DNA of 64,000 bases from GCA-2687025 sp964473525 (GTDB lineage: Bacteria; Poribacteria; WGA-4E; GCA-2687025), in NCBI GenBank assembly GCA_964473525.1, contig CAYYPK010000003.1, positions 1 through 64,000 of the forward strand, read 5' to 3'. Under the pieces are notes generated by a model, which saw nothing but the letters and a program-made list of their open reading frames with translations, had not been told where the DNA came from and did not search any database. The first letter of the stretch is position 1; every line of letters begins with the position of its first letter. This document shows, one piece after another, positions 36,133 through 43,717 of the stretch. The translations under genes and the position numbers were made by a program.

Positions 36133-36408
36133 ATGCAGTTCGAGTGGGACGACGAAAAGGCGGCGGCGAACGAACGCAAGCATGGCGTACGGTTCCCCGA
36201 CGCGGCGCGTGTGTTCGCGGACGACTGGCGTATCACGGCGATGGATGACCGGCACGATCACGGCGAGGAGCGTTGGACCACTGTTGGGGTTGTCGGCCAT
36301 ACGGCCCTCTTCGTGGTGTTCGCCGAACGTGGCGACGCCGTACGTATCATCTCCGCCCGAAAGGCGACCCGCCATGAAAGAGCCGGATACTACACGAATT
36401 ACCGTTGA
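36133..36408 (+). CDS. brnT: BrnT family ribonuclease toxin
   Basis: The 91-residue protein matches BrnT toxins in length and in its conserved pattern: FEWDDEKAAANERKHGVRF at residues 3-21, a central DDRHDHGEERW, and the closing RIISARKATRHERAGYY. BrnT is a RelE-fold ribonuclease that blocks translation and is neutralised by BrnA. The gene overlaps the antitoxin gene by 35 bp, as is common for this toxin-first pair. Confidence 0.9.
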   Translation: MQFEWDDEKAAANERKHGVRFPDAARVFADDWRITAMDDRHDHGEERWTTVGVVGHTALFVVFAERGDAVRIISARKATRHERAGYYTNYR

Positions 36409-36805
36409 TCTTGACAGCCCAGCCGACGGTGGCACCGACTGGGGGCGGCTGGATCGCATGACCGACGAGGAAGTAACCGCTGCTGCTGAGACGGACCCAG
36501 ACTGCCCACCGCTCACGCCTGAGCAGCTGGCGAGGATGCGGCGCGCCCCGAACGCCAAGGAGATCCGCAGATCTCTGAACATGACGCAGACCGAATTCGC
36601 CCGGACGTTCGGACTCAGCGTCGGGACGGTTCGCGACTGGGAGCAGCACCGGTTCGTGCCAGATCGTGCTGCTCGGGCCCTCCTGTGCATCATTGAGCGA
36701 TACCCAGCGGAGGCGCAGGCGGCGATGCTGCCGGCGCGCCGCGTGGAGAGCACGTCCGCCACGCCCACGCCGCAGGGGCGCGACACGGCTCCTGTCCACG
36801 ACTGA
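36374..36805 (+). CDS. brnA: BrnA-like antitoxin with helix-turn-helix domain
   Basis: This 143-residue protein overlaps the BrnT gene. The first 65 residues resemble BrnA-type toxin-binding sequence (WGRLDRMTDEEV). A helix-turn-helix of the Xre/HigA kind follows at about 70-115 (MTQTEFARTFGLSVGTVRDWEQH). It should bind the toxin and repress the pair's promoter. The HTH is of the sort found in MqsA/HigA-like antitoxins rather than the ribbon-helix-helix of classic BrnA, a variant seen in some BrnT loci. Confidence 0.85.
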   Translation: MKEPDTTRITVDLDSPADGGTDWGRLDRMTDEEVTAAAETDPDCPPLTPEQLARMRRAPNAKEIRRSLNMTQTEFARTFGLSVGTVRDWEQHRFVPDRAARALLCIIERYPAEAQAAMLPARRVESTSATPTPQGRDTAPVHD

Positions 36806-36839
36806 TCGGTGGGTCCGTGAGACCCTAGAAGGAGGCGAT

Positions 36840-37589
36840 ATGCTTGGTAAGTTGATGGCTCCCTGCCTCGCCGCGGCGATACTGGTCTCTGGACTGCCGG
36901 CAGCGGCGCAGGACGACGCGGCGCTGGAGTTCCACCTCGATTTTGAGTCCGACCAGGCGACGGATGAGTCTGGGAACGGACGCGACGGCGCGGTGGTTGG
37001 CGGCCCTTCCATCGTGCCAGGGGTGGTCGGGCAGGCATGGGAGTTCGACGGCTCCGTCCAAATTGACCTGAACGACCAGATGTTCAAAGATCCAGACGTG
37101 GAACTCTCGATCCGCGTGTGGCTGCTGCCGTCCGACCTGGACACGATGCGCACCATCTACGACGAGGGCGGCGCGTGGACCGGCTTCACCGTGCGAATCA
37201 TGGACGGGGCGCTGGAGTTCGCGACGGTGTGCTGCGACGCCGCGCACCCGCCGCCCGAGATCATCTCCGTGGACTACACCGGGGGCGACGACTGGGCCGA
37301 GGTGGCGGCGGTCTTCGGCCAGGGGCAAATGCTGCTCTACCTGAACGGCGGGTTGGTGGGCGAACAGCCAACCGACTGGGCTGAACTCGGCGGCCACGGC
37401 CAGGCGGGCGGCATCGGGAACATCAGTCCCGGCGACACCGCGTTCGGTGGCGGCAGCGGCTTCTATGTCGGGATGATGGACGAGTTCCGCGTCTACTCGC
37501 GCATGCTGGACGCCGAGGAACTGAATCTCAGCGTCTCGCCCGGGTTGTCCGACGTGGTGACGACGTGGGCGGCGCTTCGCAGCCGCTAG
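36840..37589 (+). CDS. Secreted LamG-type (concanavalin-like) protein with C-terminal tag
   Basis: The 249-residue protein starts at an ATG after a strong AAGGAGG site. It has a signal peptide (LAAAILVSGLPAAAQ), then a LamG/concanavalin-type domain beginning with LEFHLDFES and ending with the typical strand MDEFRVYSRMLDAEEL. The last residues, SDVVTTWAALRSR, match the C-terminal motif shared by four other exported proteins in this window, although the preceding Gly-Lys is not kept here. LamG domains bind carbohydrate or protein; no catalytic site is visible. The next gene begins 66 bp downstream. Confidence 0.8.
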   Translation: MLGKLMAPCLAAAILVSGLPAAAQDDAALEFHLDFESDQATDESGNGRDGAVVGGPSIVPGVVGQAWEFDGSVQIDLNDQMFKDPDVELSIRVWLLPSDLDTMRTIYDEGGAWTGFTVRIMDGALEFATVCCDAAHPPPEIISVDYTGGDDWAEVAAVFGQGQMLLYLNGGLVGEQPTDWAELGGHGQAGGIGNISPGDTAFGGGSGFYVGMMDEFRVYSRMLDAEELNLSVSPGLSDVVTTWAALRSR

Positions 37590-37654
37590 CCGTTGGTGAG
37601 GACACACCGCGCAGTCGACGCGCGCTCCCAACACCGTCACCTGACAGGGAGTCC

Positions 37655-38848
37655 ATGAGACTCACGGCCCTCTGCGTGGGGTTGGTTGCGAGCATCGTCG
37701 CCTCGCCGGCTGCTACGGCGCGGCCGAAGCTCATGGCGCACTACATGCCGTGGTACGAGTCGAAGCCGGTCAGCGGCCGGTGGGGCTGGCACTGGACGAT
37801 GGACCACTTCGACCCGGACGTCGTGGACGAGTCCGGCCGCCGACAGATCGCCTCTCACCAATACCCCATGATCGGCCCCTACGACTCGACGAACCCCGAC
37901 CTACTCGCGTACCACTTCCTGCTTATGAAGGTGGCCGGCATCGGCGGGGTCATCATCGATTGGTACGGGGCGGAGGGTGTGCACGACTACGCGCGCCTCG
38001 ACCACGCGACGCAACTCGCCATTGACGCAGCCGACGCGTTTGGCTTGCAGTACGCGATCTGCTACGAGGACCGTACGCTTCGCGCGATGGTAGACGTCGG
38101 CCACATCGCGCCCGATGAAGCCGTCGAGAAGGCGAGCCAGGAGCTCGGACGACTCGCCGGCCGGTGGCTCGGGAGGGATGGCTACGCGCGGGTTGATGGT
38201 CGCCCCATCCTGCTCGTGTTTGGGCCGGAGTATCTCGCCGACGAGCAGTGGCGTGGCGTCTTGGACGGGATGTCGCCACGGCCGGCGTTCTTCACCTTGC
38301 ACCAGCAGCGCGGCCCCGCCGACGGGCTCTACGCGTGGCCGCCGATGTGGGCCGCGCGGGACGGCGTCCTCACGCCGAGCAGACTCGCCGAATACTACGA
38401 TGGCTACATGGACCGCGCGGGCCGTGCGGCGTATTCAATACCCGCGGCGTTCCCGGGCTTCCACGACATCTACGCCGAAGCCGGAGCTCAGAAGACGCAC
38501 GGCGTTCTCCACCATCGCGACGGCGCGACGTTCGCCGAGACGCTGGCAGTCGCTCTCGCGAGCGGAGCGCGGATCGCACAGTTGGTGACCTGGAACGACT
38601 TCGGCGAGGGGACCGTGATAGAGCCGACGCGGGAGTTCGGGTACCGGTATATGGAGGCCGTGCAAGAAGCGTCGGCCTCCACATACACCCACGCGGATCT
38701 GCGTCTGCCCGCGCGTATCTACGAGCTCCGCAAGCGCCACGCTGGCGACGCCGACATCCTCTCGCGCCTGCGCGTCGTCGAGCTCCAGCTCGACGGCGGG
38801 GAGCCGGATCTCGCGCGCGCCGGCCTTGATGGGCTGTCTCGGCCGTAG
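37655..38848 (+). CDS. Secreted GH99/GH71-like glycoside hydrolase
   Basis: The 397-residue protein starts at ATG with a modest AGGGAG site. After a short signal peptide (LCVGLVASIVASPAATA) it has the GH99-like opening KLMAHYMPWYESKP, with HWTM and a (beta/alpha)8 barrel pattern including GGVIIDWYG and LVTWNDFGEGT. GH99 and GH71 enzymes cleave alpha-mannosides or alpha-glucans. Asp/Glu residues in VIIDWYGAEG and WNDFGEGT are candidate catalytic residues; this assignment is inference. It probably acts outside the cytoplasmic membrane on a polysaccharide. Confidence 0.8.
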   Translation: MRLTALCVGLVASIVASPAATARPKLMAHYMPWYESKPVSGRWGWHWTMDHFDPDVVDESGRRQIASHQYPMIGPYDSTNPDLLAYHFLLMKVAGIGGVIIDWYGAEGVHDYARLDHATQLAIDAADAFGLQYAICYEDRTLRAMVDVGHIAPDEAVEKASQELGRLAGRWLGRDGYARVDGRPILLVFGPEYLADEQWRGVLDGMSPRPAFFTLHQQRGPADGLYAWPPMWAARDGVLTPSRLAEYYDGYMDRAGRAAYSIPAAFPGFHDIYAEAGAQKTHGVLHHRDGATFAETLAVALASGARIAQLVTWNDFGEGTVIEPTREFGYRYMEAVQEASASTYTHADLRLPARIYELRKRHAGDADILSRLRVVELQLDGGEPDLARAGLDGLSRP

Positions 38849-38952
38849 TGTTGGCCGCCGTCTCCGTCCCGTTGTGAAATCGCGGGAACCTTCCCGGCGC
38901 TTGATGGGGCTTTCTTGACACAACGCTCAGGCCAACAGTCAGGAAGGGCGCC

Positions 38953-40668
38953 ATGCCAAGCCTCGCGGATCACGTCGAACGGCTGCAGCGCGGCGAGACC
39001 GCCGCCTACGCGGAGATCGTCCGCCGCTTCCAGGACATGGCGGTCGGTTACGCCTACGCGCGACTGCGGGACTTCCACCTCGCGGAGGACGCGGCGCAGG
39101 AGGCGTTCCTGCAGGCGTACCGCGACATTGGGAGCTTGCGGGAGCCGGCTGCCTTTCCAGGGTGGTTCCGGCGCATCGCGCACAAGTGCACGGATCGCGT
39201 CGCGCGGCGACTCCGAGCAACCGCGGGCATCGGGGACGCGTTGGATGTTGTGGCGCCGGAGCCAGCCGTTGACGTTGCCCTGATCGCGCGCGAGCAGAGC
39301 GACCACGCGCTTGCAGCGCTCAACCGCCTGCCAGAGCCGTTGCGCGCGGTCACCGCGCTGCACTACATCGGCGGACACTCGGTGCGCGAAATCAGCGACT
39401 TCCTGGGCGTCCCTGCCAACACGGTCAAGACGAGGCTGCATCGCGCGCGCTCGCGTCTCGCGGAAAGGGCGCTAGGCATGGCCAAGGACACGCTCGACCA
39501 GAACCGTCCGTCTCGCAACGACACCTTCGTCGCGGCATCGGAGCTGGCCCGCGCCGCTGTCGCTGGCGACATCGCTGCGGTCACAACCCTCTTGGCGGAA
39601 CGCCCGGAGCTCGTCCATGGGGCGGATCGATACGGCGACAGAGCGCTAGCCCACGCGGCAGGCCACGGCCGTCTCGATGTCGCGCGACTTCTCCTCAGCC
39701 GAGGAGCGAGCGTAGACGCAGCGCGGTCGGGGAAGGACGAGGGATGGTCGGCTCTGTTCGGCGCGACAGGATGGGGCGCGCGCGAGGATATGGTGGCTCT
39801 GTTGCTGGACCACGGCGCGAACGTGCTGGCCCGCGCGCAACACCACGGAGCAGCGGACGACTCGTGCCTGCACAACGCCTGTCGGCACGAGAGCAACGGT
39901 CCCATCGTGTCGCTGCTTCTGTCGCGTGGCGGACGGCCCCTGCTTGCCGCCCGCTGTGGCGACGGTGACAGCCGCGATGACGGGTACACGCCCTTGCACG
40001 TAGCGGTGAAGCGGGGATTCGGAGAAATCGCGCGGACGCTTCTCGACAGCGGCGCGGAACTCGACGCCTTCTCCGCGGCGGGGCTCGGCATGTCGGACTG
40101 GCTCGCCGGACGCGACACGGCGCTCGACGCCACTGACGCCAACGGCTGGACCCCGCTGCACTGGGCGGCGTCGTGTGGCAGGGAGGACACGGCGGAATAC
40201 CTGCTCGAACGGAAGGCCCCGTTGGACGCGCGCGACCGGTACGGCCGCGCCCCCGTCCATCACGCGATCCTGACCGGCCACGACGCGCTCACGCACAAGC
40301 TAGTGGCCTGCGGCGCGGCGCTGGATGACTTCGCGAACGCCGCCCTCGGACACGCCGGGGCGGTGGAGTCGACGACGGCGCAAGACGCGTTCGGCTGGAC
40401 CTCTCTGCACTGGGCGTGCCGCGCGGGACAGACCGACGCCGCGCGGGCGCTCCTCGATCGCGGCGCGGACCCGAATGCTACGGATTCCGAAGGGCGCCCG
40501 CCTCTCTTCATCGCCGCGTACAACGCCCGGCATCTCCCATCTGTACAGGCGCTACTGGACGCTGGAGCCGACCCCAAGGTCCGCGACGCGTTCGACTGCG
40601 GCCTCCTGGCGTACGACACCGGGCGCGAGATCGGACGGGTACTGCGCGACCTCGGGGCCACGGACTAG
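38953..40668 (+). CDS. ECF-type RNA polymerase sigma factor fused to ankyrin repeats
   Basis: The 571-residue protein starts at ATG after AGGAAGG. Residues 5-75 are sigma region 2 (AEDAAQEAFLQAYRDI) and about 115-170 region 4 (LPEPLRAVTALHYIGGHSVREISDFLGVPANTVKTRLHRARS). From about 195 to the end there are several ankyrin repeats, for example DGYTPLHVAVKRGFGEIARTLLDSGAEL and FGWTSLHWACRAGQTDAARALLDRGADP. No anti-sigma gene is adjacent, so the ankyrin part may control the sigma activity or bind a partner. A GGAACC string, typical of ECF -35 boxes, lies at 38885-38890, but no matching -10 is clear. Confidence 0.88.
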   Translation: MPSLADHVERLQRGETAAYAEIVRRFQDMAVGYAYARLRDFHLAEDAAQEAFLQAYRDIGSLREPAAFPGWFRRIAHKCTDRVARRLRATAGIGDALDVVAPEPAVDVALIAREQSDHALAALNRLPEPLRAVTALHYIGGHSVREISDFLGVPANTVKTRLHRARSRLAERALGMAKDTLDQNRPSRNDTFVAASELARAAVAGDIAAVTTLLAERPELVHGADRYGDRALAHAAGHGRLDVARLLLSRGASVDAARSGKDEGWSALFGATGWGAREDMVALLLDHGANVLARAQHHGAADDSCLHNACRHESNGPIVSLLLSRGGRPLLAARCGDGDSRDDGYTPLHVAVKRGFGEIARTLLDSGAELDAFSAAGLGMSDWLAGRDTALDATDANGWTPLHWAASCGREDTAEYLLERKAPLDARDRYGRAPVHHAILTGHDALTHKLVACGAALDDFANAALGHAGAVESTTAQDAFGWTSLHWACRAGQTDAARALLDRGADPNATDSEGRPPLFIAAYNARHLPSVQALLDAGADPKVRDAFDCGLLAYDTGREIGRVLRDLGATD

Positions 40669-40804
40669 CCCACCACGGTTCAGGGACTGCCGTGGCCGGG
40701 CACACGGCGCTTACGCGGTTAGCCGTTACGTCCGCCGTGCGGCAAGCGTGCTCTTGGCAGAAGCTGTGCAGACCGGATGTGCCCGTGTCGGTTGGGAGAG
40801 AACC

Positions 40805-41926
40805 GTGACAGACAGCAGCAAGGTCGTCCGCGAAGGCTCGCGCGTGCGTATCGACGGCGTATGGGATGCTGAATACGGCGATGGCTGGGACGCGTCGCAA
40901 CGCGCGTTGGCGGCGTCCATCGCGCACGTCCGCAGAGCGCCAGTAGACTTCGACGAACTGCTCGTGGCGTCCGGCGACGCCTTCGCAGCTGTGAGCAGCG
41001 ACGTGTATCAGGATGTCACGTACCTTGCCGCCGGAACAGACGTCCTCGGTCAGGCGTCTCAGTACTATGGCTTCGATGGCAGTTGGGTGTTCCCGACGTC
41101 GTTTGACGAAGCCCGCGCGGCCCTGGCTCGCGAGATCGACGCAGGACGGCCCGTGCCGGCAGGCGGGGCAGCGCAGCGTCACGGTTGCCCACCGTGGGGA
41201 GTCGTTGTTGGCTACGACGAGGACGCCACGAGGCTTCTGCTGGCCGGCTACGGGCCTTCTGGCGGCACTCGTTGGCACGATGTCCGAGGCGACTGCGGGA
41301 GCGAGGAAACCGGCCCTTGGAACGGACGAGTGCGCGGTCAGCTTACGGTGCGCAACGCCATCTGGCTGGACCGGCCGCTGTTCCTCCTGGGTCCCGCCGC
41401 GGCAGCCGAGTCGCTAATCGGGCGGAGGCTCGCCACGCTGCGCGCGACGTGCGACGCCATGGTCGCGCCACCGCATCGCATCAGTTACTGGGGCGGCGTG
41501 ACATACTACGTGGGGATAGCGGCTCTGACTCACCTCGCGGACAGCCTGACGGCGCTAGATTGCCCCGCCGTCGAGCAGTCACCGGTTCCACACGATGCTT
41601 ACGATTGGTGGAACGTGTACGGCGTCCTCATGGCCACCACGGACATGGTGACGCGAGGGCGCGCGGCGGCCGCGCGCGTGTTCCGAGCGTGGGCAGAGGC
41701 GGATCCCGGCCTGCGAGGACTCGCCCCCTGCGCGCCGCTGCTCCATGAGTCAGCGGTTATCGCGGCCTCGCTGTTCGACGATCTGCACGAGGACGACGCC
41801 GTGTTCCACGGCGAAAGCTGGCGAGCCCACGCGGCGTCGCGGTTTGCCGTGATCGCCGAACACGACAGCAGATGCGCCGAGATCGTGTCGACAGTGGTGG
41901 CCAGAGCGCGGTCGTCCGCGGCGTAG
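40805..41926 (+). CDS. BtrH/C39-like cysteine protease-fold protein
   Basis: The 373-residue protein starts at GTG after GGGAGAG; the open frame upstream overlaps the sigma-ankyrin gene and is not conserved. The first half shows features of the butirosin BtrH N-terminal or C39-like fold: a DGWDASQRALAAS helix near the N-terminus, then VVVGYDEDATRLLLAGYGPSGG, similar to the turn seen before the active-site His in C39-type proteins. The second half is alpha-helical. A second, distant member is at 47388-48371. The catalytic Cys is not obvious here, so it may be an inactive fold or an acyltransferase-like enzyme. Confidence 0.55.
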   Translation: MTDSSKVVREGSRVRIDGVWDAEYGDGWDASQRALAASIAHVRRAPVDFDELLVASGDAFAAVSSDVYQDVTYLAAGTDVLGQASQYYGFDGSWVFPTSFDEARAALAREIDAGRPVPAGGAAQRHGCPPWGVVVGYDEDATRLLLAGYGPSGGTRWHDVRGDCGSEETGPWNGRVRGQLTVRNAIWLDRPLFLLGPAAAAESLIGRRLATLRATCDAMVAPPHRISYWGGVTYYVGIAALTHLADSLTALDCPAVEQSPVPHDAYDWWNVYGVLMATTDMVTRGRAAAARVFRAWAEADPGLRGLAPCAPLLHESAVIAASLFDDLHEDDAVFHGESWRAHAASRFAVIAEHDSRCAEIVSTVVARARSSAA

Positions 41927-41931
41927 ACGTG

Positions 41932-43032
41932 CTATGGCAGGGCGTCTGTCGATAGCGCGACACCGAGACCGACGCCCTCGGCGCCCGACGCGAACCCACC
42001 CGTCAACGCCAGAGGCGGGTCCACGATGTCGCGCGCATGGTAGAGCGGGCCGATGATGTGGTGCCCGATGTCGTCGCTGATGCCTGGCAGCGCCCGACCG
42101 ACCGCGAGCATGGCGGCCGACGCCACGCCGAGTTCGAGGTTGGAGCCGAGAACACACGTCAGTCCGGCCGCATGGGCGACGGCTACGATGTCGCGGCAGG
42201 GACCGATGCCTCCGTTCTTACCCGGATACACGCTGATGATGTCCGCGGCCTCGTGGCGTACGACCGCGATGGCGTCCTCCGCGGTCCACACGGACTCGTC
42301 CGCCATGATGGGGAGGTGCGTCCCTCTTCGGACCTCCGCCATGCCCGCAAGGTCACGCGGATGCGTCGGTTGCTCGACGAACCACAGGTCGGTGTCCTCT
42401 AACCGACGTATCGCCCAGAGCGCCTCGCGGGTCGTCCACCCTCCGTTGCAGTCGATGCCAATGCGGATATCGGGGCCAACCGCGTCGCGCACCGCGCGTA
42501 CCCGCTCGACGTCCGTCGCGGGGTCTAGTCCCGTCTTCACCTTCATCATGGTGAAGCCGAGCACCACGGCGCGGAGGGCGATGGCGGCGGCCTCGTCGGG
42601 GGGTCGCGCGCTCACGGACCACTTGATGGGCACGCGCTCGCGACACGCGCCTCCGAGCATCTCCGTCACCGACAGGCCGTTGGCCTTCCCGGCCGCGTCC
42701 CAGCACGCCATCTCGACGGCGGACTTGGCGAACGGATGCGCCTTGATGGCGCGCTGCATCCGCGCAGTGATGTCACTGGCGCACGCGGGATCCGCTCCCA
42801 CGACGGCCGGGGCCAGATGGTCCTGCACGACGGTGACTGCGACGCTCTGTGGCTCGCCGCTCCACTGGGCGCTGCCGGTGCACTCTCCCACGCCAACGAC
42901 ACCCGCGTCCGTGTGCACGCGGACGAGGACGGGGGTCGACACGGGGGCGGTATCGCCGTGGGCGCTGCGCATGAGGAATTCACGCCGCAACGGGATGCTG
43001 ACGGGAATCGCCTCGACCCGCGTGATTCTCAT
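41932..43032 (-). CDS. Mandelate racemase / muconate-lactonizing enzyme family protein (enolase superfamily)
   Basis: This 366-residue protein has the enolase-superfamily capping domain followed by a (beta/alpha) barrel. Catalytic Lys164/Lys166 lie in MMKVKTG, metal ligands are D194 (GIDCNGGW), E220 (WFVEQP) and D245 (MADESV), and K272 lies in YPGKNGG. The residues fit the muconate lactonizing subgroup, whose members are racemases, dehydratases or cycloisomerases. The start overlaps the stop of the upstream DUF3830 gene (ATGA), so the two are translationally coupled. The substrate is unknown. Confidence 0.9.
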   Translation of the reverse strand: MRITRVEAIPVSIPLRREFLMRSAHGDTAPVSTPVLVRVHTDAGVVGVGECTGSAQWSGEPQSVAVTVVQDHLAPAVVGADPACASDITARMQRAIKAHPFAKSAVEMACWDAAGKANGLSVTEMLGGACRERVPIKWSVSARPPDEAAAIALRAVVLGFTMMKVKTGLDPATDVERVRAVRDAVGPDIRIGIDCNGGWTTREALWAIRRLEDTDLWFVEQPTHPRDLAGMAEVRRGTHLPIMADESVWTAEDAIAVVRHEAADIISVYPGKNGGIGPCRDIVAVAHAAGLTCVLGSNLELGVASAAMLAVGRALPGISDDIGHHIIGPLYHARDIVDPPLALTGGFASGAEGVGLGVALSTDALP

Positions 43033-43502
43033 TCGTCTACCCGTTCGATGACGAGGCGGAGCGGCCCGCGCGTGCGGATCGTCCTCGCGGCGTCCCTGAA
43101 CGCGGCCCAGTCGCCGGCGACCTGTGCGAACAGGTTCACGAACGTGGGCTGCCCGTCTGGCCCCATGATCGCCGCGCCCCGGTCATAGATGAGGACGACC
43201 TCGACGACGCGCTCCGGGGTCGTCGCGTACCGGCCAGGTGGGTTGAGCCAATACCCAATGTCGCCTGGCTGTGCCCGGTGCACGCCGTTCTCTTGGGCGA
43301 CATCGGCGAGACCGTCGGCGGTGATGAAGATCTCCGGCCCTGAGTACATGCCGTGGACCGTGTCTCCCGACAGCGGCAGCGCGTCCCACACTGCGTCGCA
43401 CGTGTCCGGCGCAGCATCATCGAGCATGGACGCCAGGCAAGAGGCGCCTGCGTCCGGGAACGACAGACGGAGGTGTCTGGCCACTATGCGGGTCTCCCTC
43501 AC
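43029..43502 (-). CDS. DUF3830 family protein
   Basis: This protein has 157 residues from the GTG at 43502. The frame is open to a TTG at 43571, but neither start has a good ribosome binding site. It matches the DUF3830 pattern: a small cyclophilin-like fold with DAVWDALPLSGDTVHGMYSGPEIF, then GDIGYWLNPPG and VVEVVLIYDRGA. Function is unknown. These genes are often next to genes for amidohydrolases or enolase-family enzymes, as here, where the stop overlaps the MLE-like start. Confidence 0.75.
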   Translation of the reverse strand: MRETRIVARHLRLSFPDAGASCLASMLDDAAPDTCDAVWDALPLSGDTVHGMYSGPEIFITADGLADVAQENGVHRAQPGDIGYWLNPPGRYATTPERVVEVVLIYDRGAAIMGPDGQPTFVNLFAQVAGDWAAFRDAARTIRTRGPLRLVIERVDE

Positions 43503-43632
43503 GGCCGGTTCGGCTGATTGTCCGCTTCGCGGGCCGGCGCCATACTGCACACGCCAAGCAGGGGAGGTCAAGCGATGGCGCGAGAGAGTGGTGTCTACGC
43601 GTTATGGTAGTGCGCACGACACGGCCCCGCTC

Positions 43633-43712
43633 TGTCATTCTGAGGAGCGGAGCGACGAAGAATCTCGGCGTCCCACGTGACCAAGAGACCCTTCGCTGCG
43701 CTCACAGTGACA
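43633..43712. repeat. Dispersed inverted-repeat element (REP/MITE-like)
   Basis: About 80 bp bounded by imperfect inverted ends: TGTCATTCTGAG at the left and CTCACAGTGACA at the right. Internal text contains GAAGAATCTC and CCTTCGCTGCGCTCA. Such TGTCATTCTGAG-type elements are common intergenic repeats in many environmental bacteria. This copy lies upstream of and in frame with the FG-GAP gene's open frame, which makes the longer start at 43604 implausible. Confidence 0.7.
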
Positions 43713-43717
43713 GACCG

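Noticed and set aside
38915..38920. TTGACA as the -35 box of the sigma-ankyrin gene
   Set aside because: The following 17 bp reach the ribosome binding site, leaving no room for a -10 box and leader.
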